From assembly GCF_013373065.1 (NCBI RefSeq), contig NZ_JABXIN010000002.1, forward strand, positions 62,001 to 126,000: a stretch of DNA of 64,000 nucleotides, written 5' to 3'. Under the pieces are notes generated by a model. That model saw only the letters and a list, made by a program, of their open reading frames with translations, made no database searches and was not told where the DNA came from. Source of the DNA: Algoriphagus sp. Its GTDB lineage: Bacteria > Bacteroidota > Bacteroidia > Cytophagales > Cyclobacteriaceae. The position numbers and the translations under genes are program-made. Positions 32,992 through 42,701 of this stretch are shown here, piece by piece (the first letter of the stretch is position 1; each line of letters opens with the position of its first letter).

Positions 32992-33828
32992 TCACTTTTG
33001 AAGGCGCTCCTGAAGTAAGATGGGAAAGTCACTTACAATAACAGAAGCATGCCGTTTTTCTTGAAAAACCAGATAACTCCTTCCTTTATCCAGCTGAGCA
33101 TTTGCCTCGACAGTCCCCATAACATCCGTCACAATTTGGATAGATTGATTTCGGACTAATTGGAATAAGTCTAAAGGTGCATCTTTGGAAACATAGGCTA
33201 AGAATTTCCGCTCGGAAAAAAGACCTTGATAGAAGTTCAAGTCATCTGAATTGTTTACCAAAACAGAAATTAAAAATTCATCGGAAATCTTTAGTGCTTC
33301 AGTTGCACGTTCTCGGTCAAAGGTCAGCAGCAAACACCTGTCAGAAAGCCCAAAGGATCGAACCGCTTCCATTACTTCAGGAAGAATGGGCTCCTTGACA
33401 TCCAACATTAAATAAATCTCTTGATTTAAAGCGAATTGAAGCAGTTGAGAAAACTTAGGCAAGGGTTCACCAGATTCTTTCAAAAGGATTTGGCTAAGCT
33501 CCTCTTCCGACTTCTCTTCTAGTAGCCCGATACCTTGGGTTGTTCGGTCCAAGCTTTTATCATGCAAAAGGTATAACTCACCATCTCCCCCTTTTCGGAC
33601 ATCAACCTCAAAAAAATCAATACCAAAAACTAGTGCTTGCCGTATTCCATTCAAAGAGTTTTCCAATGAATTGCCATCAAAAACTCCTCGATGGGACACT
33701 ACCGAAACTCTTTCATCGGAAAGCTTTTGAATAAGGCTTTGGCTGAAGGAAAAATTCGAGGAAATAAAGCAAAGAAGAAGTAACGAGAAAACGAAAGGAG
33801 ATCGCTTTTTCAGTTTATTCCTCTGCAT
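32992..33828 (-). CDS. Glycerophosphodiester phosphodiesterase, secreted
   Basis: The start MQRNKLKKRSPFVFSLLLLC gives a signal peptide ending near NFSFSQ; the longer frame does not. The 278-residue product has GDPD landmarks: SHRGVFDGNSLENSL (HRG and the catalytic N-E pair), FFEVDVRKGGDGELYLLHD (E-x-D and HD) and LDRTTQG. A late YLMLDVKEP supplies the usual lysine. It hydrolyses glycerophosphodiesters to glycerol-3-phosphate and an alcohol, probably in the periplasm. Its start overlaps the end of the upstream UPF0158 gene by 14 bases. Confidence 0.9.
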   Translation of the reverse strand: MQRNKLKKRSPFVFSLLLLCFISSNFSFSQSLIQKLSDERVSVVSHRGVFDGNSLENSLNGIRQALVFGIDFFEVDVRKGGDGELYLLHDKSLDRTTQGIGLLEEKSEEELSQILLKESGEPLPKFSQLLQFALNQEIYLMLDVKEPILPEVMEAVRSFGLSDRCLLLTFDRERATEALKISDEFLISVLVNNSDDLNFYQGLFSERKFLAYVSKDAPLDLFQLVRNQSIQIVTDVMGTVEANAQLDKGRSYLVFQEKRHASVIVSDFPILLQERLQK

Positions 33829-34252
33829 AATTGAATCCGTCGACCTGCTCACGAACCCAATCCATGTACTTCCCTTTTCGATATTCCTGCCACTGATCTT
33901 TATACTTGGATTCATCAATCAAAAACTTATACGCGGTAAGCGATTTAGGTTTTGTCAAGGCATTTACCAAGTCCTCCGCCAAATTTCGCTCTCGAACATT
34001 GCGATCAATGAAGTCCTGCATGATCTGATGCTCTTGGGAGAGTTCCATTTTGGTGAATTCGGCAAAATTATCTGGATTGGCATCAATTTCATCAAGGATA
34101 TCCTCCTCTTCTGGGGTCAGATCATAATTGAAATAATCCTCGTCATCAGGCATTTGGTGGATTTTTCTCTTGTCTACTTGGAAGAAACACACCATTCCTT
34201 TTAGGAGCTGGGTAGAAATTCGGTCTACCTCTTGGTCAGTAAGCGAAAGCAT
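33815..34252 (-). CDS. UPF0158-family protein
   Basis: A soluble acidic 145-residue protein. The C-terminal two-thirds (FAEFTKMELSQEHQIMQDF, then LVNALTKPKSLTAYKFLID and KYKDQWQEYRKGKYMDWVRE) follow the UPF0158 pattern of an EHQIMxDF helix, a short RxxxAxxxF-like segment and a final W-rich helix. No function is known for the family. It overlaps the GDPD start, so the two are probably co-transcribed, though no functional link is obvious. Confidence 0.7.
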   Translation of the reverse strand: MLSLTDQEVDRISTQLLKGMVCFFQVDKRKIHQMPDDEDYFNYDLTPEEEDILDEIDANPDNFAEFTKMELSQEHQIMQDFIDRNVRERNLAEDLVNALTKPKSLTAYKFLIDESKYKDQWQEYRKGKYMDWVREQVDGFNYAEE

Positions 34253-34345
34253 TGATTTTTAGAAAATTTCAGGAAAAATAATCAAAGTCAAACTTTGTAC
34301 AAATCGTTTTTTTCATTGCAAAAGAAAAGCCAAAAATTTAAGCCT

Positions 34346-34993
34346 TTACACATTCTCAATAATTTTTGTCAAAAGCTCTGAATTTAATTCATGTCCACCT
34401 TCAAAAGTCAATTGATTTACTGGGTTTCCCAATCGTTGAATCAATTCCTTTTGCCTCTTCAAACTATCTTGGGAAATCACTTCATCCTGGTTTCCCAAAA
34501 CCATAGAAATTCGAGTGTTTTCAAATTTCTCACGAGCTACATCCAATACCATATCTTCTGCAAATCCCCCAGCCCACAGTACAAAACTTGCTACTTGGAA
34601 CTCCCCTTGACTAGCCCAGCGGGTTGCAGTGGCTGCCCCTTGGGAAAAGCCCAAGACATGAATACGAGGTTTTGCATGGAATTCCTTCAGATATTTTTCA
34701 ATCAATGAATTTAGAAACCGATGATTGTTGGCAATGGCAAGTTCCCGTTCGTGACGGGTCATCCAATTTGCTCCAACTCTACCCTTGAAATCCTGAAGGT
34801 AAAAATAATTAGTACCTTCTGGAGCCAAAAAAAGACGCTTTGCACTCGCAAAAGGAAGGAATTTACGGAGAAAAAACTCTGCCAACTGCCCATATCCATG
34901 AAAAACTACCCAAAGGTCATCAGGTGAAGCACTTGGTTCATGAGAAAGGAAATAGCGCGCTTCATATGGGAAAACATGAGTATTTTGGATCAT
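34346..34993 (-). CDS. Alpha/beta hydrolase, carboxylesterase/phospholipase-like
   Basis: A cytoplasmic 215-residue esterase: the oxyanion region LWVVFHGYGQ, the nucleophile elbow LGFSQGAATATRW, the acid residue in VLGNQDEVI and the histidine in FEGGHELN. This is the YpfH/carboxylesterase-2-like family, with broad short-chain esterase activity in studied members. It overlaps the cytidine deaminase stop by 4 bases (ATGA), indicating translational coupling. The substrate is unknown. Confidence 0.85.
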   Translation of the reverse strand: MIQNTHVFPYEARYFLSHEPSASPDDLWVVFHGYGQLAEFFLRKFLPFASAKRLFLAPEGTNYFYLQDFKGRVGANWMTRHERELAIANNHRFLNSLIEKYLKEFHAKPRIHVLGFSQGAATATRWASQGEFQVASFVLWAGGFAEDMVLDVAREKFENTRISMVLGNQDEVISQDSLKRQKELIQRLGNPVNQLTFEGGHELNSELLTKIIENV

Positions 34994-35472
34994 CGGGAAT
35001 TCAAATCGTCAAATTTCAAGGGAAGTAAATTGGAAATTCCGGTAATCACAAAATATCGCTCATCAGGTCGTAGAACAATCAATTTGATTTGCTGCTGGAA
35101 GCGATTCTCCACTTCATTGATCACCTGTCTGCAAATACCACAAGGGGTAACAAAAGCCCATTGGTTTTCTTCTCGTTTTTTAGCGACGATTGCAAGGGAG
35201 ACTGGGGCGACTTGAGGAAAATTCGCGCCCGCATAACTCAGTACCAAATGTTCCGCACAAACTCCTGCAGGAAAGCTCACATTTTCCTGATTACTGCTTT
35301 GCAAAAGTGTTCCATCAGCCAATTGTACCGCTGCTCCCACTTGAAAATTGGAATAGGGAGCATAGGCTTGCTCGCTGATTTTCTTTGCAGCCAATACTAA
35401 ATTTTGCTCTTCGGTACTTAATTCCTGGAAGTCAAGGACTTTGATTTCAGATTGAATAGGGATTTTTTCCAT
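34990..35472 (-). CDS. cdd: Cytidine deaminase
   Basis: The 160-residue homotetramer-type enzyme deaminates cytidine and deoxycytidine to uridine forms. The zinc site is complete: C72 and catalytic E74 in AGVCAEHLV, and C111 and C114 in TPCGICRQ. Substrate-binding elements AYAPYSNFQVGAA and SSNQENVSFPAG are present. It is the first gene of a pair with the alpha/beta hydrolase. Confidence 0.95.
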   Translation of the reverse strand: MEKIPIQSEIKVLDFQELSTEEQNLVLAAKKISEQAYAPYSNFQVGAAVQLADGTLLQSSNQENVSFPAGVCAEHLVLSYAGANFPQVAPVSLAIVAKKREENQWAFVTPCGICRQVINEVENRFQQQIKLIVLRPDERYFVITGISNLLPLKFDDLNSR

Positions 35473-35591
35473 GGTTGTTGAATATGGAAAGAATTAGACG
35501 AAAAACCTGTGCAAATGTTTATGAATTTCCCTCCAAAGACTTTTTTCCTCCGGTTTTTATTCCTCAATTTTAAGAATCAAAACCCTACACG

Positions 35592-36923
35592 ATGAAGCGA
35601 ATTTTAATTCTTGGCGGTGGAAAATCCGCTACTTTTTTAATTGACTACCTGGCAGACCAAGCACCTTCGAAAGGCCGGCAATTAACACTTGCAGATTTAG
35701 ATGTTGAGCTGGCAAAACGGAAGCTGAAAGGAAAGGCGAATACCGAAGCAAGAGCTTTGGATATTTCAGATGAAGAGGCTCGAAAAGCGCTCATTGAGGA
35801 ATCAGACGTGGTTATTTCCATGCTTCCTGCCCGAATGCATCCCCAGGTTGCCGCGGATTGCTTAGCCTTAGGAAAACACTTTTTCTCGGCTTCCTATGAA
35901 AGCAAAGAAATGCGTCAACTCGAGCCTCAAATAAAAGAAAAGGGACTCTTCTTTCTAAATGAATGTGGCTTGGATCCGGGTATTGACCATATGTCGGCAA
36001 AAAAAGTCATCGATGAGGTAGGAGCTGAGGGGGCAGAAATTATTTCATTTAAGTCTTTTGCAGGCGGCTTGCTTTCTCCCGAGTGTGAGGACAATCCATG
36101 GAGGTATAAATTCACCTGGAATCCTCGCAATGTGGTTTTGGCAGGGCAAGGTATGTCACGTTACATCGAACAATCCAAGCTGAAATACATCCCCTATCAC
36201 CAAGTTTTCAAGAGAGTTCAAAAAGTGGAATTCGAAAATTTAGGTGAATTTGAAGGCTATCCAAATCGGGATTCTTTAGGCTACCGCAAAATCTATGGCC
36301 TAGAAAATATCCCTACCGTGCTAAGAGGAACGCTACGCAGAACCGGCTTCGCAAAAGCATGGGATGTATTGGTACAACTTGGGCTTACCGATGATAGCAT
36401 TGAATTACATCCTCCCCAAAACAGCACCAAACGGGATTTCCTAAACAGCTTCCTTCCATTCGATCCAAACCGATCTGTGGAAGAAAAATTAAGCAGTTAC
36501 ATCCCGGATCTGGATTTTCCAACATTTGAAAAAATCCAATGGCTGAGATTGTTCTCCCATGATTCGCTCCCAATTTATCAAGGTTCGCCAGCCAAAATTC
36601 TTCAAGCAATCTTGGAGAAAGAATGGACCTTAAAGCCAGATGATCGGGACATGATCGTCATGCAACATCAGTTTGAAATCAAGGAGAATAATACCATTCG
36701 AAAATTGATCTCAAGCCTGGTTGTAAAAGGGGAAAATTCAGACCATACCGCCATGGCAAAAACCGTTGGACTCCCCTTAGCTATCGCTGTAGATTTATTT
36801 TTGGAAGGGAAGATTCAGCTTACGGGTCTTCATCTTCCGATTATTCCAGAAATCTACCTGCCGATTTTGGACCGGCTAGAAGATTTTGGCATTCATTTCG
36901 AAGAAAAGGTCCTAGAATCCTAA
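35592..36923 (+). CDS. Saccharopine dehydrogenase-family oxidoreductase
   Basis: A 443-residue protein with an N-terminal Rossmann domain (MKRILILGGGKSATFLIDYL), VVISMLPARMHPQVAADCL and ECGLDPGIDHMSA, as in saccharopine reductase (Lys9-like) proteins. Family members interconvert saccharopine and alpha-aminoadipate semialdehyde in lysine metabolism. In Bacteroidota they may act in lysine breakdown together with a lysine-ketoglutarate reductase, which is not nearby. Single gene. Confidence 0.9.
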   Translation: MKRILILGGGKSATFLIDYLADQAPSKGRQLTLADLDVELAKRKLKGKANTEARALDISDEEARKALIEESDVVISMLPARMHPQVAADCLALGKHFFSASYESKEMRQLEPQIKEKGLFFLNECGLDPGIDHMSAKKVIDEVGAEGAEIISFKSFAGGLLSPECEDNPWRYKFTWNPRNVVLAGQGMSRYIEQSKLKYIPYHQVFKRVQKVEFENLGEFEGYPNRDSLGYRKIYGLENIPTVLRGTLRRTGFAKAWDVLVQLGLTDDSIELHPPQNSTKRDFLNSFLPFDPNRSVEEKLSSYIPDLDFPTFEKIQWLRLFSHDSLPIYQGSPAKILQAILEKEWTLKPDDRDMIVMQHQFEIKENNTIRKLISSLVVKGENSDHTAMAKTVGLPLAIAVDLFLEGKIQLTGLHLPIIPEIYLPILDRLEDFGIHFEEKVLES

Positions 36924-36933
36924 AATTGGAAAA

Positions 36934-38004
36934 TTAAGGATTCCAATCTGCCGGAGGATCCAATTGGGCTCCTTCCACGACGCGACAATCATCTGGAATA
37001 ATACTTCTAGGCTGAGCGAAGGTAAGTTGTGACTTGTCAACATAAATCCGTCTAACCGTCTCCGCACCTGCAATAAAATACCCCAAAACAACCTCCTCCG
37101 GGTCTTCCAGATTGATCATATTTCCTCGAATATTTGCGGGAGGCGGATCAAAAACAGAACCGCTGATTTCGGTCTGCTGCTTAACCAATCGAAGGAATCG
37201 ATAAGCTTCTTGAGAAATGCTGATTTGTCGCAGATCGATTCGATAGGTATTCACAAATCGAAGCCCGTCATCCTCCACAAATCCAGCCACCAATCGGGTA
37301 TTTAACCCATTGAAATTATCATCATTTGAAATGTAAATACCACTGTTATCCACTTGCTCTGTTCTAAAGCAAGCAATGCAACAGTCTTTGGGTTGAGGAT
37401 CCCGACTTGGATTGGTGTCAGATGGACGAGGAGTAAATATATCCGGTCTAGTCTCCAGTATATAAACAGAAGGACCATGCTTCCATAAATAGAAATTGTT
37501 TTCCTCAGCAGGATCCTGAATATCCACGATCAACTGAATTCCAGACCGGACATTTTCTTCCCCTTCAACAGGGATAGTAATCGTTTCTATCGAAAGCGAA
37601 TTAATATCAGGAACTGGATTAACTGTTTCAGGAAAAGACGAATACACTTTTCCTTCAGGTGTCTGAATCTGAAGCGTGTAGGACCTTCCGGGGCGCGTTG
37701 CAAAACCGGGTGGAGTTAGATAACTTCCTCGGTCTTCAGAATTTTCTTCCAAAAAAACCACTTCACCCAAATCATCCCGTACGACCACTGTTGCACCACG
37801 AACAGGTCTAATCAAGCCTTCAAAAACCGACCCGTAGGTATCACTTCGAGTCAATCTTACTTCTTGCCTTCCAGGGACAGAGGTCAAAACAGCCTCTACC
37901 GTTAACAATTGCTCTCCCGTATCCAACCCTACTTCATAAGGATCGATACAGGCCATAGGCAACAAAAGCAGAATATATATGAGTCTTTTGAACATAGTTG
38001 GCAT
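36934..38004 (-). CDS. DUF4249 lipoprotein of an outer-membrane uptake operon
   Basis: A 356-residue lipoprotein (signal ending LLPMAC). The N-terminal part (EQLLTVEAVLTSVPGRQEVRL) and the cysteine cluster KDCCIACF are typical of DUF4249, a family encoded directly after TonB-dependent receptors in Bacteroidota. It is probably an outer-membrane partner of the receptor. The start codon overlaps the receptor's stop (TGATG), so translation is coupled. An ATG three codons in is possible. Substrate unknown. Confidence 0.88.
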   Translation of the reverse strand: MPTMFKRLIYILLLLPMACIDPYEVGLDTGEQLLTVEAVLTSVPGRQEVRLTRSDTYGSVFEGLIRPVRGATVVVRDDLGEVVFLEENSEDRGSYLTPPGFATRPGRSYTLQIQTPEGKVYSSFPETVNPVPDINSLSIETITIPVEGEENVRSGIQLIVDIQDPAEENNFYLWKHGPSVYILETRPDIFTPRPSDTNPSRDPQPKDCCIACFRTEQVDNSGIYISNDDNFNGLNTRLVAGFVEDDGLRFVNTYRIDLRQISISQEAYRFLRLVKQQTEISGSVFDPPPANIRGNMINLEDPEEVVLGYFIAGAETVRRIYVDKSQLTFAQPRSIIPDDCRVVEGAQLDPPADWNP

Positions 38005-40409
38005 CAGAACTTGATTGAATAACTCAAACTTGGAAGCGGAACCCCTAACACAGCCAATCGAAGGGCTTGAGGAGGTGCTCCTGCTTCATCCACAAAAAAC
38101 AGAGAAAAAGGATTCTTTCGGGCATAAACATTCAGGATCGAAAATGTCCAATCTCCATCCTCAAAGAATCGCCCTTGGCCTTTAAGTTTAAAATTCACAG
38201 CAAGATCCAGGCGGTGAAAATCTGGTAATCGCTGTTCGTTTCGTCGATTGAAATACGCCAAGCTATTTCCGGCATAATCAAATTTGGCTTCCGGGAAGGT
38301 TACTGGTCTACCTGTACTATAGCCGAATGTAGCGGAAACGGAAGTATTGGTGCTCAACTTGTAATTCCCAATCAAGGTAACATCATGTGGCTTGTCGAAA
38401 TTGGAAGCAAACCATTCCCCATCATTGATAATTTCCTCTTCAAAAGCAGTAATCACCTGTCGGAGACTTCGTGAATAGGTATAGGAAACCCAACCCGTCA
38501 AACGACCTAGGTTCTTTTTCACATACAGTTCCACCCCGTAGGCTCTTCCCTGTGCAGGCACCAATTCAGTTTCCACATGGTTTTGCAAAATCAGATTTGC
38601 GCCATCTTTATACTCGACCACATTTTGAATGTCTTTGTAGTAAACCTCAATGGAGGTCTCGAAGATGTTGCCCTTGAAATTGTTGTAAAATCCTAAGGAA
38701 TACTGATCTACAATTTGAGGTTTCAAAAATTCATCACTAAGCTTCCAAATATCTGTTGGAGCAATAGTAGCTGTATTGGAAATCAGGTGGATGAATTGAT
38801 ACATCTTATTGTACCCTGCCTTGATTGAACTGTATTTGGAAAGAGAGTAGCGAATAGAAGCCCGAGGGCCCAACCCGTCATAGGATATTATTTTTTCTCC
38901 ATCCCCATACGTGGTCTCACCAATTGCGCTTCCATCTGATATAGGCTGATTTTCTGCATACTGTCGAACCGTTCGTGGTCCGAAATATTGAAAGAGATCA
39001 TAGCGGAGGCCATAAGACATCCCGAATTTTTCTCCGATTTCAAATTCATGCTGAAAATGTGCACCCATTTCTCTTCCATATTCTTCCTGCACCTTTTGAG
39101 GTAGAATTCCAGATTCTTGTTGATTTGTCGGCACCAACTCACCTGGCTGTATGGTTAAATCTTTAAAGTCTCCTCCAATGGTAATGGTGTTCGCAGGAGA
39201 AAGGGAATAAGTGGCAAAAATTTTCGCCCCATAATCAACGATTCCAGAGTTGAGATCGAAATCATTGATTCCCGAACGGTTGAAGATACTGTAATCATAT
39301 TCTGTCAAATACCCCAAAGCCTGAATACCCACTTTTTCTCCAAAATGGCCTTTCCATCCCAAGGAATGAGAATTGTTTTTCCAGGAAATCGTTGTATCCG
39401 AAGCAAAGGCAAAATCATCATAGGAGGTATAATAGCTGTAGGTAAACTCTTGATTCTCTGAAATTGGAGCAGAAATCACCAAGTTTCCATCATAAAAATT
39501 CGCCTGCGAATTTTTCAAATCCGGGTTGCTCAATGAATTCAAGAACCAATTGATATAAGAACCCCGAAAACCTCCACGAATAGACACTTTATCCTTTACC
39601 AAGGGCCCATTAATCCCGATTTTACCTGAATAATTACTCAACATCAAATCTCCTCCCCATCGATCTATACTCCCAGCCTTGGGAAGAATATCCAAGATTG
39701 AAGACCCCCTACCTCCAAATCGAGGTGGAATTACTGATTTATAAAGTGTTACATCATTGACGATATCGGCATTAAAGGAAGTAAACAAGCCGAAAAGATG
39801 GGTAGGATTATAAATTGGAGCACCTGCAAATTGAATCAAGTTTTGATCAGCTCCACCTCCCCTTACATTCAATCCTGCTGCAGCTTCGCCTACTTGAGAA
39901 ACTCCTGGCAATGTCGCCATCGAGCGGATAATATCCACCTCACCCAAAAATGGAGGAAGTTCCCGGATAGTATTCATGCTCATGGTGATGGCACCCATAT
40001 CGGTGGATCGAATATTTTTTTCCGGATCACGTCCAAATATGACCACATCCTCCAATTGAAAATCCTCTTGAATCATTCGCATGGATATTCTCCCATCTCC
40101 TACCGCCACAATGGGATAAGTTATGCTCTCATAGCCCACGTAACGAAACTCCAAGGTATATTCTGCCCGATCCAAAATAAATTCAAACTCTCCGTTGTTA
40201 TCGGTGATTTTGGTTTGATTTATTTCCGGAATACTCACAGTCGCTCCAACCAAGGCTTCTCCGGTAATCTCGTCGATGATACGACCTGCTATTCGTATAT
40301 CCTTCAACTGACCGATATCGCGACCAATAACCGTACGCTTGATTTGATCTTGCGCAGCAACACCTTGCAAGATCAGAAAGGCCAAACAGGTGAAAAGTAA
40401 TTTTTTCAT
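38004..40409 (-). CDS. TonB-dependent receptor with N-terminal regulatory domain
   Basis: The start MKKLLFTCLAFLILQGVAAQ gives a clean signal peptide; a longer frame begins ten codons earlier. The 801-residue protein has a carboxypeptidase-like regulatory domain (IAGRIIDEITGEALVGATVS), a plug domain (EDVVIFGRDPEKNIR, then AAAGLNVRGGGADQNLI) and a C-terminal barrel. This architecture is the transenvelope importer of Bacteroidota. No SusD partner is encoded; instead it sits between a TIG/Kelch lipoprotein and DUF4249. The substrate is unknown. Confidence 0.93.
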   Translation of the reverse strand: MKKLLFTCLAFLILQGVAAQDQIKRTVIGRDIGQLKDIRIAGRIIDEITGEALVGATVSIPEINQTKITDNNGEFEFILDRAEYTLEFRYVGYESITYPIVAVGDGRISMRMIQEDFQLEDVVIFGRDPEKNIRSTDMGAITMSMNTIRELPPFLGEVDIIRSMATLPGVSQVGEAAAGLNVRGGGADQNLIQFAGAPIYNPTHLFGLFTSFNADIVNDVTLYKSVIPPRFGGRGSSILDILPKAGSIDRWGGDLMLSNYSGKIGINGPLVKDKVSIRGGFRGSYINWFLNSLSNPDLKNSQANFYDGNLVISAPISENQEFTYSYYTSYDDFAFASDTTISWKNNSHSLGWKGHFGEKVGIQALGYLTEYDYSIFNRSGINDFDLNSGIVDYGAKIFATYSLSPANTITIGGDFKDLTIQPGELVPTNQQESGILPQKVQEEYGREMGAHFQHEFEIGEKFGMSYGLRYDLFQYFGPRTVRQYAENQPISDGSAIGETTYGDGEKIISYDGLGPRASIRYSLSKYSSIKAGYNKMYQFIHLISNTATIAPTDIWKLSDEFLKPQIVDQYSLGFYNNFKGNIFETSIEVYYKDIQNVVEYKDGANLILQNHVETELVPAQGRAYGVELYVKKNLGRLTGWVSYTYSRSLRQVITAFEEEIINDGEWFASNFDKPHDVTLIGNYKLSTNTSVSATFGYSTGRPVTFPEAKFDYAGNSLAYFNRRNEQRLPDFHRLDLAVNFKLKGQGRFFEDGDWTFSILNVYARKNPFSLFFVDEAGAPPQALRLAVLGVPLPSLSYSIKF

Positions 40410-40419
40410 AAAATCTATT

Positions 40420-41889
40420 TTAAATCCCATTTGGGTCAAAGCGATAGAAATCCATAGGAAACTGTCCTGCTAGGGTAATATCAGGAACACGCATGATATA
40501 AATTGAAGACCCGCTTACAAAGTGGGCTACCAGTATGCTCTGAGGTAATCCAGGCATGGGATTTTTTCGAGTCCAAGAAAAGTTCGTCAAATCAAGCTCC
40601 CATAAATCATTCGTTCGTTCGAACAAACCGATATATGCCTTTTCACCTATAACACGGGCCATACCTCTTCCATTTCCCAAAGAACCTGGATAGGTTGAAA
40701 CCATTTGCCACTCTGATTGCACGGGATCAAAAGTCCAAACAGAAGCATCTGTAGAACTCACAATGTATGCCTTACCTTGATATGTAAATGAGACATCATC
40801 ACGAGAAAAAGCTTCTGGACCATTAGCTAAAATTTCCCAGTTTTTAGTCGCTACTTTGAATCTCCAAAAAAATGGTACTAATCCCGCATTTTTTCCAATC
40901 ACGAATAAATCTCCTCCAAGTTCGAAGGCCAAAGCATCTCGTGTCGAAAAAGGTAAGTCAGGCATTTGAATAAACTTCTCTCCATTCAGTTGCCAAAAAG
41001 TAGGATCAAAAACCAAAGGGTTGGAACCTAATTGTGAAAGCCCCCCGCCCACATAATTGTCAGTAAAGAAGGCATACGACCGGTTTAACCCGGGGAAGGA
41101 AACAAATTCCCAAGAAGCAGAAGTCAGATCATACCGTTGAAACCCTGAAATAAAAGAAAGTCTTCTTTCTGATCCTAAGCCAACATAAAATCTATCTGCT
41201 CCATTTTGGAAAAACACATTATCGTAAATCCGGATATCCTGAGGATAAGAGCTTACTTTTTCGAATGTCCCAATTTGATACTCAAAAAGTGTCGAAGAGC
41301 TGACTTCATTATCTTGAATCAAAACCCTAATGGGAACTTTTGACTCTCCTTTAGGGCTAGGAATCCTCACAAGCAATCTACTTTGCAAGATATTTTCGAG
41401 TATTTGGGCTTCCTGATCACCGAAAAACACCCGAGTCCCCTCTCCAAAATTTCTACCTTCGATAAATACCTCTTCACCAACTCCCCCAAAAATGGGTGAA
41501 AAGGTTTTAATAGCTGGCTCCAGAGTAGATAATTCGATTACATTTCCAAATTCAACTTCCCCTCCTAGGTTAATGAAAGATTTTGCGAAATAAGTAGTCC
41601 CAAGTTTCAATCCGGAAATCTCTCCTATAAATCTTCCGGGTCCATTTTTTGCTCCCAAGGAAACAGTCTGCGGATTTAAAAAGGCTTCATCTTCCGACAT
41701 ATAAAATCCATGATCCTGAATTTGAATATCTTGATCACTGATTACCCTTCCCAAAAGACGTACTTGATCTCCACTGGCGAAAAGCACTTCCTCAGTGGTC
41801 ACAAAGGTCACGCCTTGCTCCTCTTCTGTGCAGGATATTCCCAGCAAAAGAAAAATGGCTAAGATTCCCAAAAACCGTACTTTCAACAT
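40420..41889 (-). CDS. IPT/TIG and Kelch-like lipoprotein
   Basis: A 489-residue lipoprotein with the lipobox LLGISC. Residues about 105-195 form an IPT/TIG Ig-like domain (SPIFGGVGEEVFIEGRNFGE, then VFFGDQEAQIL). The rest is a Kelch-like propeller, with repeats such as FTYQGKAYIVSSTDASVWTF and ending at the stop. Such proteins are likely outer-membrane surface partners for receptor-bound ligand. It is the first gene of the three-gene uptake operon and ends 10 bases before the receptor. Confidence 0.86.
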   Translation of the reverse strand: MLKVRFLGILAIFLLLGISCTEEEQGVTFVTTEEVLFASGDQVRLLGRVISDQDIQIQDHGFYMSEDEAFLNPQTVSLGAKNGPGRFIGEISGLKLGTTYFAKSFINLGGEVEFGNVIELSTLEPAIKTFSPIFGGVGEEVFIEGRNFGEGTRVFFGDQEAQILENILQSRLLVRIPSPKGESKVPIRVLIQDNEVSSSTLFEYQIGTFEKVSSYPQDIRIYDNVFFQNGADRFYVGLGSERRLSFISGFQRYDLTSASWEFVSFPGLNRSYAFFTDNYVGGGLSQLGSNPLVFDPTFWQLNGEKFIQMPDLPFSTRDALAFELGGDLFVIGKNAGLVPFFWRFKVATKNWEILANGPEAFSRDDVSFTYQGKAYIVSSTDASVWTFDPVQSEWQMVSTYPGSLGNGRGMARVIGEKAYIGLFERTNDLWELDLTNFSWTRKNPMPGLPQSILVAHFVSGSSIYIMRVPDITLAGQFPMDFYRFDPNGI

Positions 41890-41993
41890 GTGTGGTAGTT
41901 TGTTTAAAAGGTCAAAAATATAGAAATCGATTCCTTTTACAACGATTATCCCAAATCTTCTATTCTTATTTTGGTTAAATGAAAAAGAATTTC

Positions 41994-42701
41994 TCAGTAA
42001 CCCAACAAGAACCCTGAAATAAGCTTTTGATAAGTGTCAGAAAAACCCCCTTTCTCATCCTTGAGATGAATTAATTCTTCCTTTGCTGATTGGTTTACTC
42101 GTTGAAAAGCGCATATTCTCCGATGAGGTTTTTTCAGAGGGCTGTCTTGGATAAGAATAGATCTAGCCGTGTAAAGCCCTGCATCGTCTAATATCGCGGC
42201 CAACCCTTCCATTTCTGAGGGAGGTAAAATCACCCAAAACTCCCCATGTTCTGCGAGAAGGTTGGACACTGATCCTGCCAAATCTGGAAAAGAAAGTTCA
42301 TCCGTGTGAAGAGCTCGTAAGCGTTGTTTGTCTTTCGGTTGCAAATGATCTGTAAAATAGGGCGGATTGCTCACGATTAAATCAAACCGACGATCCACCT
42401 GAAAGTCTTGAATCTTTACAACTCTCAAATTCATTCTGGAGGAGAAAGGACTTGCATTGAAATTCTCCTCAGCCTGTTCGGCCGCTTCCGAATCTAATTC
42501 CACACCGGTCACAAAAGCATCTCCAAAACGCTGTGCCAGCATCAAAGCAATCACTCCTGTTCCCGTTCCAATATCCAGAATTGTCATCGGGTTCTTATGA
42601 CTGGCAAGCGCTCCTAGTAGTACCGCATCTGTGGAAATTTTCATGCCACAGCGGTCTTGCTCCACTCGGAATTGCTGAAACTGAAACCAGGAATTCCCCA
42701 T
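41994..42701 (-). CDS. trmN6: tRNA1(Val) adenine(37)-N6-methyltransferase-like
   Basis: The 235-residue protein has the YfiC/TrmN6 N-terminal signature FRVEQDRCGMKISTDAVLLGA, SAM-binding ILDIGTGTGVIALMLAQRF and the amino-methyltransferase motif SNPPYF. The C-terminal CAFQRVN is also typical. It methylates N6 of A37 in tRNA-Val in E. coli. Its start overlaps the UPF0316 stop (TAATG). Confidence 0.9.
   Translation of the reverse strand: MGNSWFQFQQFRVEQDRCGMKISTDAVLLGALASHKNPMTILDIGTGTGVIALMLAQRFGDAFVTGVELDSEAAEQAEENFNASPFSSRMNLRVVKIQDFQVDRRFDLIVSNPPYFTDHLQPKDKQRLRALHTDELSFPDLAGSVSNLLAEHGEFWVILPPSEMEGLAAILDDAGLYTARSILIQDSPLKKPHRRICAFQRVNQSAKEELIHLKDEKGGFSDTYQKLISGFLLGY

Noticed and set aside
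39798-40400. 200-codon plus-strand ORF opposite the TonB-dependent receptor.
   Set aside because: Antisense to the N-terminal part of a well-supported receptor; no signal or domain pattern.
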